Shown here: positions 52,668-60,731 of the stretch, piece by piece
Layout of the letters: each line of letters starts with the position of its first letter
Numbering within the stretch: the first letter of the stretch is position 1
DNA from: Anabaena sp. WA102
GTDB taxonomy: Bacteria; Cyanobacteriota; Cyanobacteriia; Cyanobacteriales; Nostocaceae
Length of the DNA stretch: 64,000 nt
NCBI RefSeq assembly: GCF_001277295.1
Contig: NZ_CP011456.1
Coordinates: 4,406,001 to 4,470,000 of the forward strand
Reading direction: 5' to 3'
Program-made: the position numbers and the translations under genes
Notes under the pieces: model-generated
Seen by the model: the letters and a program-made list of their open reading frames with translations, nothing else
Told to the model about the DNA's origin: nothing
The model's database searches: none

Positions 52668-52760
52668 AAGTATGTGAACACAATAAAACCAAACTCTATA
52701 AAGAAACGTAAAATCGCTGAAAACTTCTTTACTCTTGCCTATTGCCTATTGCCTATTGCC
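52668..52760 (+). mobile_element. family B miniature element copy 5, right end replaced by heptamers
   Basis: AAGTATGTGAACACAATAAA and following, diverged from the other copies. After ACTCTTGCC it dissolves into TTGCCTA units and has no right terminal repeat. Confidence 0.75.
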
Positions 52761-52905
52761 TATTGCCTATTGCCTATAACCTATCACCTATTGCCTATTG
52801 CCTATTGCCTATCACCTATTGCCTATCACCTATTGCCTATCACCTATTGCCTATTGCCTATTGCCTATTGCCTATTGCCTGTTCCCTGTTCCCTGTTCCC
52901 TGTTC
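52737..52905. repeat. long heptamer array (TTGCCTA, ending in TGTTCCC)
   Basis: More than 20 units of ATTGCCT with variants ATCACCT and ATAACCT, then four of GTTCCCT. It lies between family B copy 5 and the coiled-coil/actin-like gene. Apparent frames in it are artefacts of the repeat. Confidence 0.9.
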
Positions 52906-52967
52906 CCTTTTTTGTAATTGTCAGTCTCTTACAAATCAACGTACATTTTTAACTAAGGTAATTTAAC

Positions 52968-55900
52968 GTGACTTACCATACTGATGAAATTCACCAACTA
53001 ATTGCAGATATTGATCACTTACTGTCTCATAGTGCTAAAGGTCTTTCTAAGTTCCTTTCTAACCAAGGACAACAGGAAAAAGAGATTTTACAACGAGTGC
53101 GGAGCTTTTTAGTGCAATTGGAGGAAGATGAAGTATCAAAGAATGATGTCCTACCAGAAACTACTCAATCATCTCCCACACCAGGATTTTCATCTCTGTT
53201 GACACAATTTAATCAACAGCACCTTCCATCTATTTTAGAGTCTTCTGGACACCCACCAGAGACAAGTAGTGATGAAACCGCGCAAACCAAACAAGAAATA
53301 ACGGTTTTATTTCAGCCTTTACAAGCAGAATTATCCAGGCTATTGGCAGAAAGAGCAGATTTGATTGAGGAAATTAGACAACTAGAGCAAAAGCGACTAC
53401 AAAACTCTTCATTAAGCCAGCAGTTACCTAATCAACAGGAGATGATTTCTGATTTTTTAGAAGTCCTCATGGGTCGTTTAGTACCACATTTACAATCAAA
53501 TTCTGGGTTAATAATTAACGCTAATGTCCAGAACCTAGACGCAATTACTTCTGGTATTCAACCGATTTTAGAATCAGCAGAACGGATAGAACAGTTAGCA
53601 AATTTAGCTCGGAATTTAGATCAACGTTTACTGTCTTTAGATGGAACTGTCAATAGTGTTTTTGAAGCACTAGAACGTAATATTAACGCCTATTATCATT
53701 CCTTGTCTCAGGCATTAGCTAAAATGCACGATCAGGGGATACAGGGTGAACAATTAATGGCAAATTTCCTCAATAATTTGACTCAATATTTACAACAGCA
53801 AGTTTTGATTAATGAGTCTTCTATCTCTCCTTTAAATCCTCAAATAGTATCGGCATCACCATCATTAGCTGAATCTTCGGTTGTTGAGAAATCAAAAACT
53901 TCAGAAGATATATCTATAGAAAATCTTGTGGCAACATCACCATCATTAGCTGAATCTTCGGTTGTTGAGAAATCAAAAACTTCAGAAGATATATCTATAG
54001 AAAATCTTGTGGCAACATCACCATCATTAGCTGAATCTTCGGTTATTGAAGAATCAAAAACCTCAGAAGATATATCTATAGAAAATTCTGAGGCGGAAAT
54101 ATTGCCAATTAATATGGCTACAGAATTGTTACAGAATCAATCACAATCTGCTAAAGATTTACAGTTAACAAATACTGATGAAGTAGATGAACTTTATGCA
54201 AGTTTCTTTAATACTGAAATTTCCTCATCGTTAAATTTCTCCTTTTCTCCTGATCTGAAATTTAGGGAAAATGAAAGTTTACCCATTGCGGCTGAAGAGG
54301 TCAGTAATAATTTATCAGCGCTGGAAATTAACAGTTCAACATTTTCTAGTATAGCTGACACTGCTATGTTAGCAGAACCAAAATACGATGATGAGAATCA
54401 CGAGCCACAAACAATAATTGCTCCTGCGCCCACAGAAATTAAAGTCCCATTTTTGCCAGAAGAAAAAGAAGTAGTAGGACAACTTCAAAAAGAACCAAAT
54501 CCTGTTGATACAATTACAGTTTTAACTGATTTATTAGTGGATACTAGTAATGAAATATTACCGTCAGAAGTTATCAATCAATTAGATAATGCAGACACAG
54601 AAACAGAAAATCAGCAGTTAGTATTGAATAACTTTGTTGCTGCTTCTGCTAGGGAAAATTTGCTGTCTGTATTAGATAATGATGTTTCGGAAATACCAGA
54701 AATTGTTTTAGATGCCAAGCAGTTGCAACAATTAGATCAAGATTTAGCTAATTTTGATCAACCATTAAATTATGCTGGAGAATCTATAACTAAGTTAGAT
54801 TCTACCAGTCAAGTTGATAGTGTAAATATAGTTTCGGGTCAGGAAGTAGATTTAAGTTTAACAACTCAGACAGATGTAGAGGCTGAACCAGAAGATGTTA
54901 AGCAATCTCCACTCACTGAGGAGCAATCTCCAACTACCAATAATCAAACATCAATTTACCATGAAGAAGAGAATAATCTGATTTCTAATGATACTTTGGA
55001 TGCCAGTTGGTATTTAGGAATTGATATTGGGACGACGGGAATTTCTGCGGCTTTATTAAATCGCTCTCAATTGATAGTTTATCCAATTTATTGGTCAGCC
55101 GAAAGTCAAGTTGATGGTTCTAGTTTTCAGCAATCATTCCGGTTACCCGCAGAAGTTTATTTACCTACTAATTCAGGTTCTCATCAGGGGAAAAGTGGAG
55201 AATCAGATTTTTCCCCTCATCTTTATTCAGCACAGTTAAAGCCTTATTTGCAAATAGCAGTTCCCTATCAGCAAGAACGGCAAAAATGGGAGCCGATGTT
55301 GCAATTGAACGAGTTTTCCGCAGGTCCGTTAATTTGGGTAGTGCGATCGCTTTCTAAGTTATTATCAACTCTCAGGTCTATTCAAACCAGTACCACACCG
55401 GCTTTAATTGCTAATGCTGTGGGCATGAATACAGCGACTTTTTCAGGAGTAATTAAGAATATCGCGGGTGTTATCTGTACTTGTCCTTCCAGTTGGAATG
55501 AACAATATCGTTTTAATGTGCGGGAAGCGATTGTCACCAGTGAACTTGTTTCTCATCCCCAACAAATCTTGTTTGTCGAGGAAGCGATCGCCAGTTTGCT
55601 GCCAGAATTAGACAGTGCTAATGGTCAATCTATCCAAATTAGCGAAAATCAAGGTTTACGCCCTTTAAAAACCAGTGATTATCCCCTATTAGGTAACACT
55701 TTAGCCATTAATATTGGCGCAACGCAAGTAGAAATGACCTTGGTAGATATACCAGCAAATCTGGAAAAACTGACATATAAAGACTTCATGCTGCACAATT
55801 TTGCCTACTCTGGCAAAGGCATTGAACAGGACATTATTTGTCAATTACTACTACCACCAAAATCCCGCCAACCCCGTCAACCCGGGCAATCTCATCATGA

Positions 55901-56855
55901 ACCAACCAACACAAATCCTTGGCATTGGCAACCTTCGATTCCAGGTTTAGACCAAATGCAATTTTCTAACTTGGGTTTAGAAGCCTTATCATTACCCAAA
56001 GTTGGTGAACCAGACACAGAAGCGCGAATTCGTCTCCAACAACGCCTAGAAAGTTCCCTCCTGGGACAAGCTTTATTAGATGCAGCCTTAGCGTTGAAAT
56101 TGATTTTACAGCACCAAGAAACCTTTACCCTAGAATTTGCCGACCAATGTTGGGTATTACAGCGCCGAGACCTGGAAAGTCAAGTCTTTGTTCCCTTTGT
56201 CCGTCGTCTCAATCGAGAACTTAACAAATTATTAGTAGCTCGTGGTATTCCCACCGAAGCCATTAATCAAGCCGTCCTCAGTGGTGGTGTAGCTTCCGTT
56301 GGCACAATTAACCGTTGGTTACGGCAAAAACTGCCTAATGCCAAAATTATTCAAGACTTATACCTGGGTGAAAATGGCACTCCCAATTGTAGTCGCGTGG
56401 CATTAGGTTTAACTATGTTACCTTTGCATCCCCAAGTTTTAGACATACCCAAACAACAATACACAGATTATTTCCTGTTTTCTGAACTGCTAAAACTACT
56501 ACCCAATCGTTCTTTATCCTTTGGTGAAGTCTTACACTTATTTGAAAGTCGTGGTATTAATACCCGCATCTGTCAACAGCGATTATTAGCTTTCTTAGAA
56601 GGTGAACTACCACCGGGCTTAATTCCTGGGACTTCAGATCACCTTTGGCTTACCCATCACTCTCAGGAAAACCTCGATTATAAAGCGATTGAGTCCCTGA
56701 AAACAGGCATAAACTCTCCACCACTATTTGAAAAACAAGGCAATCTTTCCTATCGTCCCAATCTTCAACAAGTCCAGTTATTACTGCGTTATTTAGATGC
56801 CATCAAATCCAGTACCGTACAATCACTGGAAGAACCATATAGTTACCTACTTTAA
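52968..56855 (+). CDS. large coiled-coil protein with C-terminal actin/Hsp70-like ATPase domain
   Basis: 1295 residues from a GTG start. The N-terminal 290 residues are helical with coiled-coil stretches (LLAERADLIEEIRQLEQKRL). Residues 290-670 are acidic, low-complexity linker, including three 27-residue repeats. From about residue 680 a nucleotide-binding fold begins: YLGIDIGTTGISAALLN (phosphate 1, about 682-700), LAINIGATQVEMTLVDI (phosphate 2, about 912) and AVLSGGVASVGTINRWL (adenosine motif, about 1104). No signal peptide or membrane segment. Close in style to Hsp70/FGGY-like ATPases but none I can name. No operon partner. Confidence 0.7.
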   Translation: MTYHTDEIHQLIADIDHLLSHSAKGLSKFLSNQGQQEKEILQRVRSFLVQLEEDEVSKNDVLPETTQSSPTPGFSSLLTQFNQQHLPSILESSGHPPETSSDETAQTKQEITVLFQPLQAELSRLLAERADLIEEIRQLEQKRLQNSSLSQQLPNQQEMISDFLEVLMGRLVPHLQSNSGLIINANVQNLDAITSGIQPILESAERIEQLANLARNLDQRLLSLDGTVNSVFEALERNINAYYHSLSQALAKMHDQGIQGEQLMANFLNNLTQYLQQQVLINESSISPLNPQIVSASPSLAESSVVEKSKTSEDISIENLVATSPSLAESSVVEKSKTSEDISIENLVATSPSLAESSVIEESKTSEDISIENSEAEILPINMATELLQNQSQSAKDLQLTNTDEVDELYASFFNTEISSSLNFSFSPDLKFRENESLPIAAEEVSNNLSALEINSSTFSSIADTAMLAEPKYDDENHEPQTIIAPAPTEIKVPFLPEEKEVVGQLQKEPNPVDTITVLTDLLVDTSNEILPSEVINQLDNADTETENQQLVLNNFVAASARENLLSVLDNDVSEIPEIVLDAKQLQQLDQDLANFDQPLNYAGESITKLDSTSQVDSVNIVSGQEVDLSLTTQTDVEAEPEDVKQSPLTEEQSPTTNNQTSIYHEEENNLISNDTLDASWYLGIDIGTTGISAALLNRSQLIVYPIYWSAESQVDGSSFQQSFRLPAEVYLPTNSGSHQGKSGESDFSPHLYSAQLKPYLQIAVPYQQERQKWEPMLQLNEFSAGPLIWVVRSLSKLLSTLRSIQTSTTPALIANAVGMNTATFSGVIKNIAGVICTCPSSWNEQYRFNVREAIVTSELVSHPQQILFVEEAIASLLPELDSANGQSIQISENQGLRPLKTSDYPLLGNTLAINIGATQVEMTLVDIPANLEKLTYKDFMLHNFAYSGKGIEQDIICQLLLPPKSRQPRQPGQSHHEPTNTNPWHWQPSIPGLDQMQFSNLGLEALSLPKVGEPDTEARIRLQQRLESSLLGQALLDAALALKLILQHQETFTLEFADQCWVLQRRDLESQVFVPFVRRLNRELNKLLVARGIPTEAINQAVLSGGVASVGTINRWLRQKLPNAKIIQDLYLGENGTPNCSRVALGLTMLPLHPQVLDIPKQQYTDYFLFSELLKLLPNRSLSFGEVLHLFESRGINTRICQQRLLAFLEGELPPGLIPGTSDHLWLTHHSQENLDYKAIESLKTGINSPPLFEKQGNLSYRPNLQQVQLLLRYLDAIKSSTVQSLEEPYSYLL
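53853..54095. repeat. in-frame 81-bp triple repeat within the coiled-coil/actin-like gene
   Basis: Three units of 81 bp (27 codons, SPSLAESSVVEKSKTSED then ISIENLVAT) starting near 53853, 53934 and 54015. The third has a few changes (VIEESKTSED). The repeat keeps the frame and lengthens the linker. Confidence 0.9.
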
Positions 56856-56864
56856 TCACCGAAT

Positions 56865-57010
56865 TTAATTAGAGAACTTCACAAAAAAGATAATCCAATC
56901 TTGTGGGATGGGCATCTTGCCCGTCCTGGCAACGCATTTGTTGAGTTATGGCTAACGCCACACTAACGCGAATAACCCTGGCAAAGCAACAGGCTATTTT
57001 GATCAAATTT
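56865..57010. repeat. intergenic fragments of dispersed palindromes
   Basis: Includes GGGCATCTTGCCC at about 56910-56925, related to 12820-12836, and a GGCTAACGCCACACTAACGCG piece. No gene. Confidence 0.45.
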
Positions 57011-57072
57011 GGAAAATATCCATGATAAAATTAAAGAACTGTTTAATAATTAGTGAAACAAAGGAGAATACC

Positions 57073-57474
57073 ATGAACACCTCCATAGAACTTCCTAGCG
57101 GTAAAATCCTCAACATCACCCGATTTATTGCCCTAATTCCCAATAACAATAATATTGATAGTGATTATCAACTCATTTTAGAAGGATATCCTCATCCCAT
57201 CAATTTAGAATCATCAGATGCTCAAAATCTGAAAATAATTTTGCAATCAAAACTAGATCAAAATACCCCAGTTAGCACCCATAAATCAACATGGAATCAA
57301 CAAGAACAACTTCAAAAAAATCAAAAGGCAATGGCAATTTTAGCACAACAAATACAGGAATATCAAAATATTTCTGATGAAGAATCTAGGGAAAGAGAAG
57401 AAATCTTTGAAAACCTCAAAAAAAGAATGGATGCTGAAAGACCACAAGGACAAAAATTATATTCAGAAGTATGA
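57073..57474 (+). CDS. antitoxin-like protein of a PIN-type pair
   Basis: 133 residues from the ATG at 57073, chosen because AAGGAG lies 7 nt upstream; a longer frame from 57022 is less likely. It has a beta-rich N-terminal half (MNTSIELPSGKILNITRFIA) and a charged helical C-terminal half that would bind the toxin. It overlaps the PIN gene by ATGA at 57471, the usual toxin-antitoxin order. The antitoxin is intact though its toxin is broken. Confidence 0.65.
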   Translation: MNTSIELPSGKILNITRFIALIPNNNNIDSDYQLILEGYPHPINLESSDAQNLKIILQSKLDQNTPVSTHKSTWNQQEQLQKNQKAMAILAQQIQEYQNISDEESREREEIFENLKKRMDAERPQGQKLYSEV

Positions 57475-57647
57475 TAGTATTTATTGACTCTAGTGTATTG
57501 GGAATTATTGCCAATCCTAATAAAATCGGTGAACCAAATAAATGTAGAGAATGGCTTTACAAATTGCTTTCACAAGGTGTGTATATCTGCTCCTCTGAAA
57601 TTTGTGATTTTGAGATTAGAAGAAATCTAATTCTAGAATATCAGAAA
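57471..57647 (+). pseudogene. PIN-domain toxin gene, 5' part, split by IS4 copy 2
   Basis: Encodes MIVFIDSSVLGIIANPN, with the first PIN aspartate, then about 40 more residues up to EYQK at the IS border. Frame and sequence resume at 58823 after the 9-bp duplication. The protein made now would stop four codons into the IS. Confidence 0.8.
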
Positions 57648-58831
57648 CAGAAGTGTTGAATGTTAGGAAAAGATTAAAAAAAAGTACCATAATTTGATAC
57701 AATCTAAAAAAATCTAGATAAAGAATTATCAAATTATGCGCTTAAAGAATTTTCCAGAAGTGGTCAAAACAATATTGAAACCATTGCCCAAAAAAGATTA
57801 TCCAGTTCTGGACACATTTTCATTTGTATCAGTGTGGTTACAGTATGTCATGGATAAAAGTATAGTGAGTATGAGAGATTTATTTCAAAGACTAAATAAT
57901 CAAGGGATAGATTTAAAAATATCAAATTTTTCCAAGGCAAGTAAAAAGAGAGATACTCAAGTATTTTTGGAGATAATAACTGAATTAAACAATCAACTGA
58001 GAAAGAAAAAAGGAAAGGAAGAAACCCAAGCATTATTTCCTATAGATTCAACAATTATTACATTAACAAGTAAATTATTATGGAGTCAAGGATATCATCA
58101 AGTAAAACTATTTTGTGGGTTAGATAGTTTGACATCAGAAGTTGGTGGAATGGTGATTCATTTTGGGCAAGGACATGACCATAAATATGGACAAGAAACA
58201 GTAGAAGCAATTCCGTCAAAAGGAGTAGGGATAATGGATAGAGGATTTGCATCCTCCGAAAGAATATCTGAATTAAAACAACAAAAAAATAAAGCTTTTG
58301 TCTTAAGAATTAAAAATAATGTCACTTTAGAAATGCTAGAAAATGGTAATTGTAAAGTTGGCAAAGATGAAAGAGAAGTGGAAATTAGAGTAGTAGCATT
58401 TTGTGATATAGAAACTAAGAGTGAATTTCGTTTAGCAACAAACTTATTAAATGAAGGAGAAGAGCAAGTTAGTAATCAAGAGATTATGGAAATTTACATA
58501 CAAAGATGGCAAATTGAATTGTTATGGAAATTCTTAAAAATGCACCTCAAGTTAGACAGACTTATGACAAAGAATGAGAATGGAATTAGAATTCAGATAA
58601 TGTGCTGTTTAATCGCTTATTTGATATTGCAACTAATAGAAATACCGCAAGAATTTGGCAAAACTTTATTAGATAAACTCCGTTATCTTCAGTCCTATAT
58701 GTGTCAGGAAATAAGTTATGTTCATTGGTTTAGAAAACTTATTTGGATAAGATGAAAAATAGCACTTATAGGCTAAGTTTATTTCAATATGTAAAGTTTT
58801 ATTACGCTATTCAACATTTCTGTATCAGAAA
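57639..58831 (+). mobile_element. IS4-family insertion sequence, copy 2, with 9-bp target duplication
   Basis: The element proper is 57648-58822 (1175 bp), with ends CAGAAGTGTTGAAT and, inverted, CAGAAATGTTGAAT. The target duplication TATCAGAAA is at 57639-57647 and 58823-58831, perfect. It is inserted in a PIN toxin gene. Opposite in orientation to copy 1 at 5140-6314. Confidence 0.96.
57736..58755 (+). CDS. IS4-family transposase, copy 2
   Basis: 339 residues, identical in sequence to copy 1, with DDE residues D104, D168 and E261 and the Y-R-E-K signature. The intact frame and the perfect target duplication point to a recent, probably active element. Confidence 0.95.
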   Translation: MRLKNFPEVVKTILKPLPKKDYPVLDTFSFVSVWLQYVMDKSIVSMRDLFQRLNNQGIDLKISNFSKASKKRDTQVFLEIITELNNQLRKKKGKEETQALFPIDSTIITLTSKLLWSQGYHQVKLFCGLDSLTSEVGGMVIHFGQGHDHKYGQETVEAIPSKGVGIMDRGFASSERISELKQQKNKAFVLRIKNNVTLEMLENGNCKVGKDEREVEIRVVAFCDIETKSEFRLATNLLNEGEEQVSNQEIMEIYIQRWQIELLWKFLKMHLKLDRLMTKNENGIRIQIMCCLIAYLILQLIEIPQEFGKTLLDKLRYLQSYMCQEISYVHWFRKLIWIR

Positions 58832-59059
58832 AAACCTCACTTAAATAGTATTCAGAATTTAGATAAACTCCAAGAAATAATCTCGTTTTTACCTATAGAC
58901 TGGGAATTATTAAAAGAAGCATCTACACTTTGGGCTTCTGCTCGTAGTCAAGGAATACCAACAGCAGATAATAAAAGTTTGGATATTGATATTATTATCT
59001 GTAGTCATTGGCCCACCAGAAAACTTTTGAATTTCGTCAAATTGATATGGAATTACTAA
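58823..59059 (+). pseudogene. PIN-domain toxin gene, 3' part, ending in a rearrangement junction
   Basis: In frame with 57471-57647 once the IS and one target copy are removed: YQKKPHLNSIQNLDKLQEII, then LKEASTLWASARSQGIPTAD and NKSLDIDIIICSHW. The ARSQGIPTAD and LDIDIIICSHW parts are the second half of the PIN active site. From about 59010 the frame runs into the antisense of the WG-repeat gene, so the true C-terminus is deleted. The gene is broken twice. Confidence 0.75.
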
Positions 59060-59599
59060 TTTTCCATTCTGATTGATAAATCCCCATTTGCCATTGAGTT
59101 TGATAGCTGCCAAACCTTCTGAAAAAGAACTTGATAGCATATCATCCTCATCACGATACTTGTCTGTGAGTTTTTTATCTAGAAATCCTGGCAAGATATT
59201 CTCGGACAAATCAGTTGAAGATTTATTGTGATCATCACGCTTGCTATCATTTGACTCATCAGCAATATTATTCTGTAAGGTAATACTTGTGTTCCCTTTA
59301 AGGTTGACAAAGCCCCATTTGTTTTTGACTATTACAGGTGCAAATCCTTCAGAAAATTTTCCTACTTTATCAAACTGAGGTTCAATAACCAACTGTGCAG
59401 CCTGGTTGACATATCCATATCCCTTACCGCTAAAATTGATGGGGTATAAGTTTTCAGTCTTGGTTTCATATCCCTTTTGCAACATACTCATGGGATATGA
59501 TTTTTCAGTTTTAGATATTTGGACTATATGAAAAGCGATCGCACCTACCAATGCCAGCAATAATAAAATCAGCAGCCAAGACCTTTTCTGAAACACCAT
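58910..59599 (-). CDS. WG-repeat protein, C-terminus truncated at a deletion junction
   Basis: 229 residues from 59599. One N-terminal membrane segment (SWLLILLLLALVGAIAFHIV) is followed by three WG-type repeats: GYGYVNQAAQLVIEPQFDKV, NKWGFVNLKGNTSITLQNN and GKWGFINQNGKLVIPYQFDE. Natural repeats continue in full-length members. After FSGG (about 59010) the reading frame is antisense PIN-gene sequence, so the last 30 residues are junk. WG-repeat proteins are likely surface or envelope proteins of unknown role. Confidence 0.75.
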   Translation of the reverse strand: MVFQKRSWLLILLLLALVGAIAFHIVQISKTEKSYPMSMLQKGYETKTENLYPINFSGKGYGYVNQAAQLVIEPQFDKVGKFSEGFAPVIVKNKWGFVNLKGNTSITLQNNIADESNDSKRDDHNKSSTDLSENILPGFLDKKLTDKYRDEDDMLSSSFSEGLAAIKLNGKWGFINQNGKLVIPYQFDEIQKFSGGPMTTDNNINIQTFIICCWYSLTTSRSPKCRCFF

Positions 59600-59713
59600 T
59601 AGTATATGTTCTCCTCAGCATTGGTAGATGTAACAACCAAATTTATCTACTATCCAGTAATATACAATACATTACTCAAACAAACATCCTGTAAATCCTG
59701 ATTCTGACAATTA

Positions 59714-59755
59714 TTAAAAAAAATAAACGCACCTTGCCAAAAAAGCCAAAGTGCG
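59714..59755 (-). terminator. probable intrinsic terminator after apcF
   Basis: On the minus strand a CGCACTTTG / CAAGGTGCG stem (with one G-T pair) around a T-rich loop is followed by TTTATTTTTTTT. It lies about 95 bp past the apcF stop. A GTCCGC/GCGGAC hairpin at about 59768 precedes it. Confidence 0.65.
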
Positions 59756-59848
59756 ATATGTATTTAGTCCGCAAAGGCGGACTTTGATTGTGTAGCCGCG
59801 TTCGCGAAGCGTGCCGGAGGCATCTTTCTAATCGCCAAAAATTAGATA

Positions 59849-60358
59849 TTAAACATCAATCTCACTCAATTCACGAGTGATATGATCAAAAGGCTCATCC
59901 ACAAAAGCAGTATTAGCAATACCAGCAGCCGCTACTTGTTCCTTAACAATACCCTTCATTATCTGGATACCCTGAACAGTTGAACCAATGGGTACACCCA
60001 AGGAATTGTAAGTTTCTCTGAGTCCTTGTAATACACGCTCATCCAGAACATTCATATTACCAGCTACTAGCGCATAGGTAGCGTAGCGGAGGTAATAGTC
60101 CATATCCCGCAAACAAGCGGCAAAACGACGGGTTGTATAAGCATTGCCACCAGGACGAATCAATTCTGGTAGTTCTTCAAATAACTTTGCCCCAGCTTGT
60201 TTAACAATTGCGGCAGCATTGGAATTAATCGCTGCTGCGGCTTGGACTCTAGCTGTTCCACTATCAAAGTATGATTTGAGACTATCAATGGCATTCCGGT
60301 CAAAATAACGCCCGGTTACGTCATAATTCTTAATTAAAGTTGTAACGGCATCACGCAT
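59849..60358 (-). CDS. apcF: allophycocyanin beta-18 subunit
   Basis: 169 residues from the ATG at 60358; an upstream in-frame ATG at 60373 covers the ribosome-binding site and is not used. MRDAVTTLIKNYDVTGRYFD is the ApcF N-terminus. The chromophore cysteine lies in FAACLRDMDYYLRYATYAL. It is a core-linked terminal-emitter subunit that replaces one ApcB in the phycobilisome core. It is unlinked to the main apc operon, as in other cyanobacteria. Confidence 0.95.
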   Translation of the reverse strand: MRDAVTTLIKNYDVTGRYFDRNAIDSLKSYFDSGTARVQAAAAINSNAAAIVKQAGAKLFEELPELIRPGGNAYTTRRFAACLRDMDYYLRYATYALVAGNMNVLDERVLQGLRETYNSLGVPIGSTVQGIQIMKGIVKEQVAAAGIANTAFVDEPFDHITRELSEIDV

Positions 60359-60582
60359 TCTTTTTTCTCCCAATCATTAGCTATCTATGATTTGATATTA
60401 ATTTGGTTGCCATGAAGCACCAACAAGATTCTGTGCCAATTCACATAAAATAGACACTGGCACAAAAACTATCCATCTGCTATCTAAGGATTTTATGCCA
60501 AAGTTGACCCCTGATCATGAATTTTCTAGTTTTGTACAGATTAAGAAAGAAAGGTTAACATAACCTGTAATCCAGACAATCT

Positions 60583-60596
60583 GTAACAAACATGAC
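60583..60596 (+). promoter_or_regulatory. putative NtcA site, glnA
   Basis: GTA-N8-GAC (GTAACAAACATGAC), one mismatch from the GTA-N8-TAC consensus, about 136 bp before the glnA start. A TATTTA candidate -10 box lies about 20 bp downstream. NtcA activation of glnA is established in Anabaena; this exact site is inference. Confidence 0.5.
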
Positions 60597-60731
60597 AAAA
60601 TCATGTCAAGTTAACTATTTACGATATTCCAGGTAGTGTATGACAACTTGGGTTAGCGTAACAAGATGAGGATGCTTGAGCAGACTCTGGGTTTATATTA
60701 GGTAATTGGCTACATCAGGAGTAAAGTAAAA

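Noticed and set aside
52602..52966. Two overlapping frames rich in LLPIAYC before the coiled-coil/actin-like gene
   Set aside because: They are translations of the TTGCCTA heptamer array; no non-repeat protein sequence is conserved.
5140..58822. A 51-kb inversion between the two oppositely oriented IS4 copies
   Set aside because: Copy 2 still has its perfect target duplication and restores one gene, so it has not recombined with copy 1. The rearrangement at copy 1 must involve another partner.
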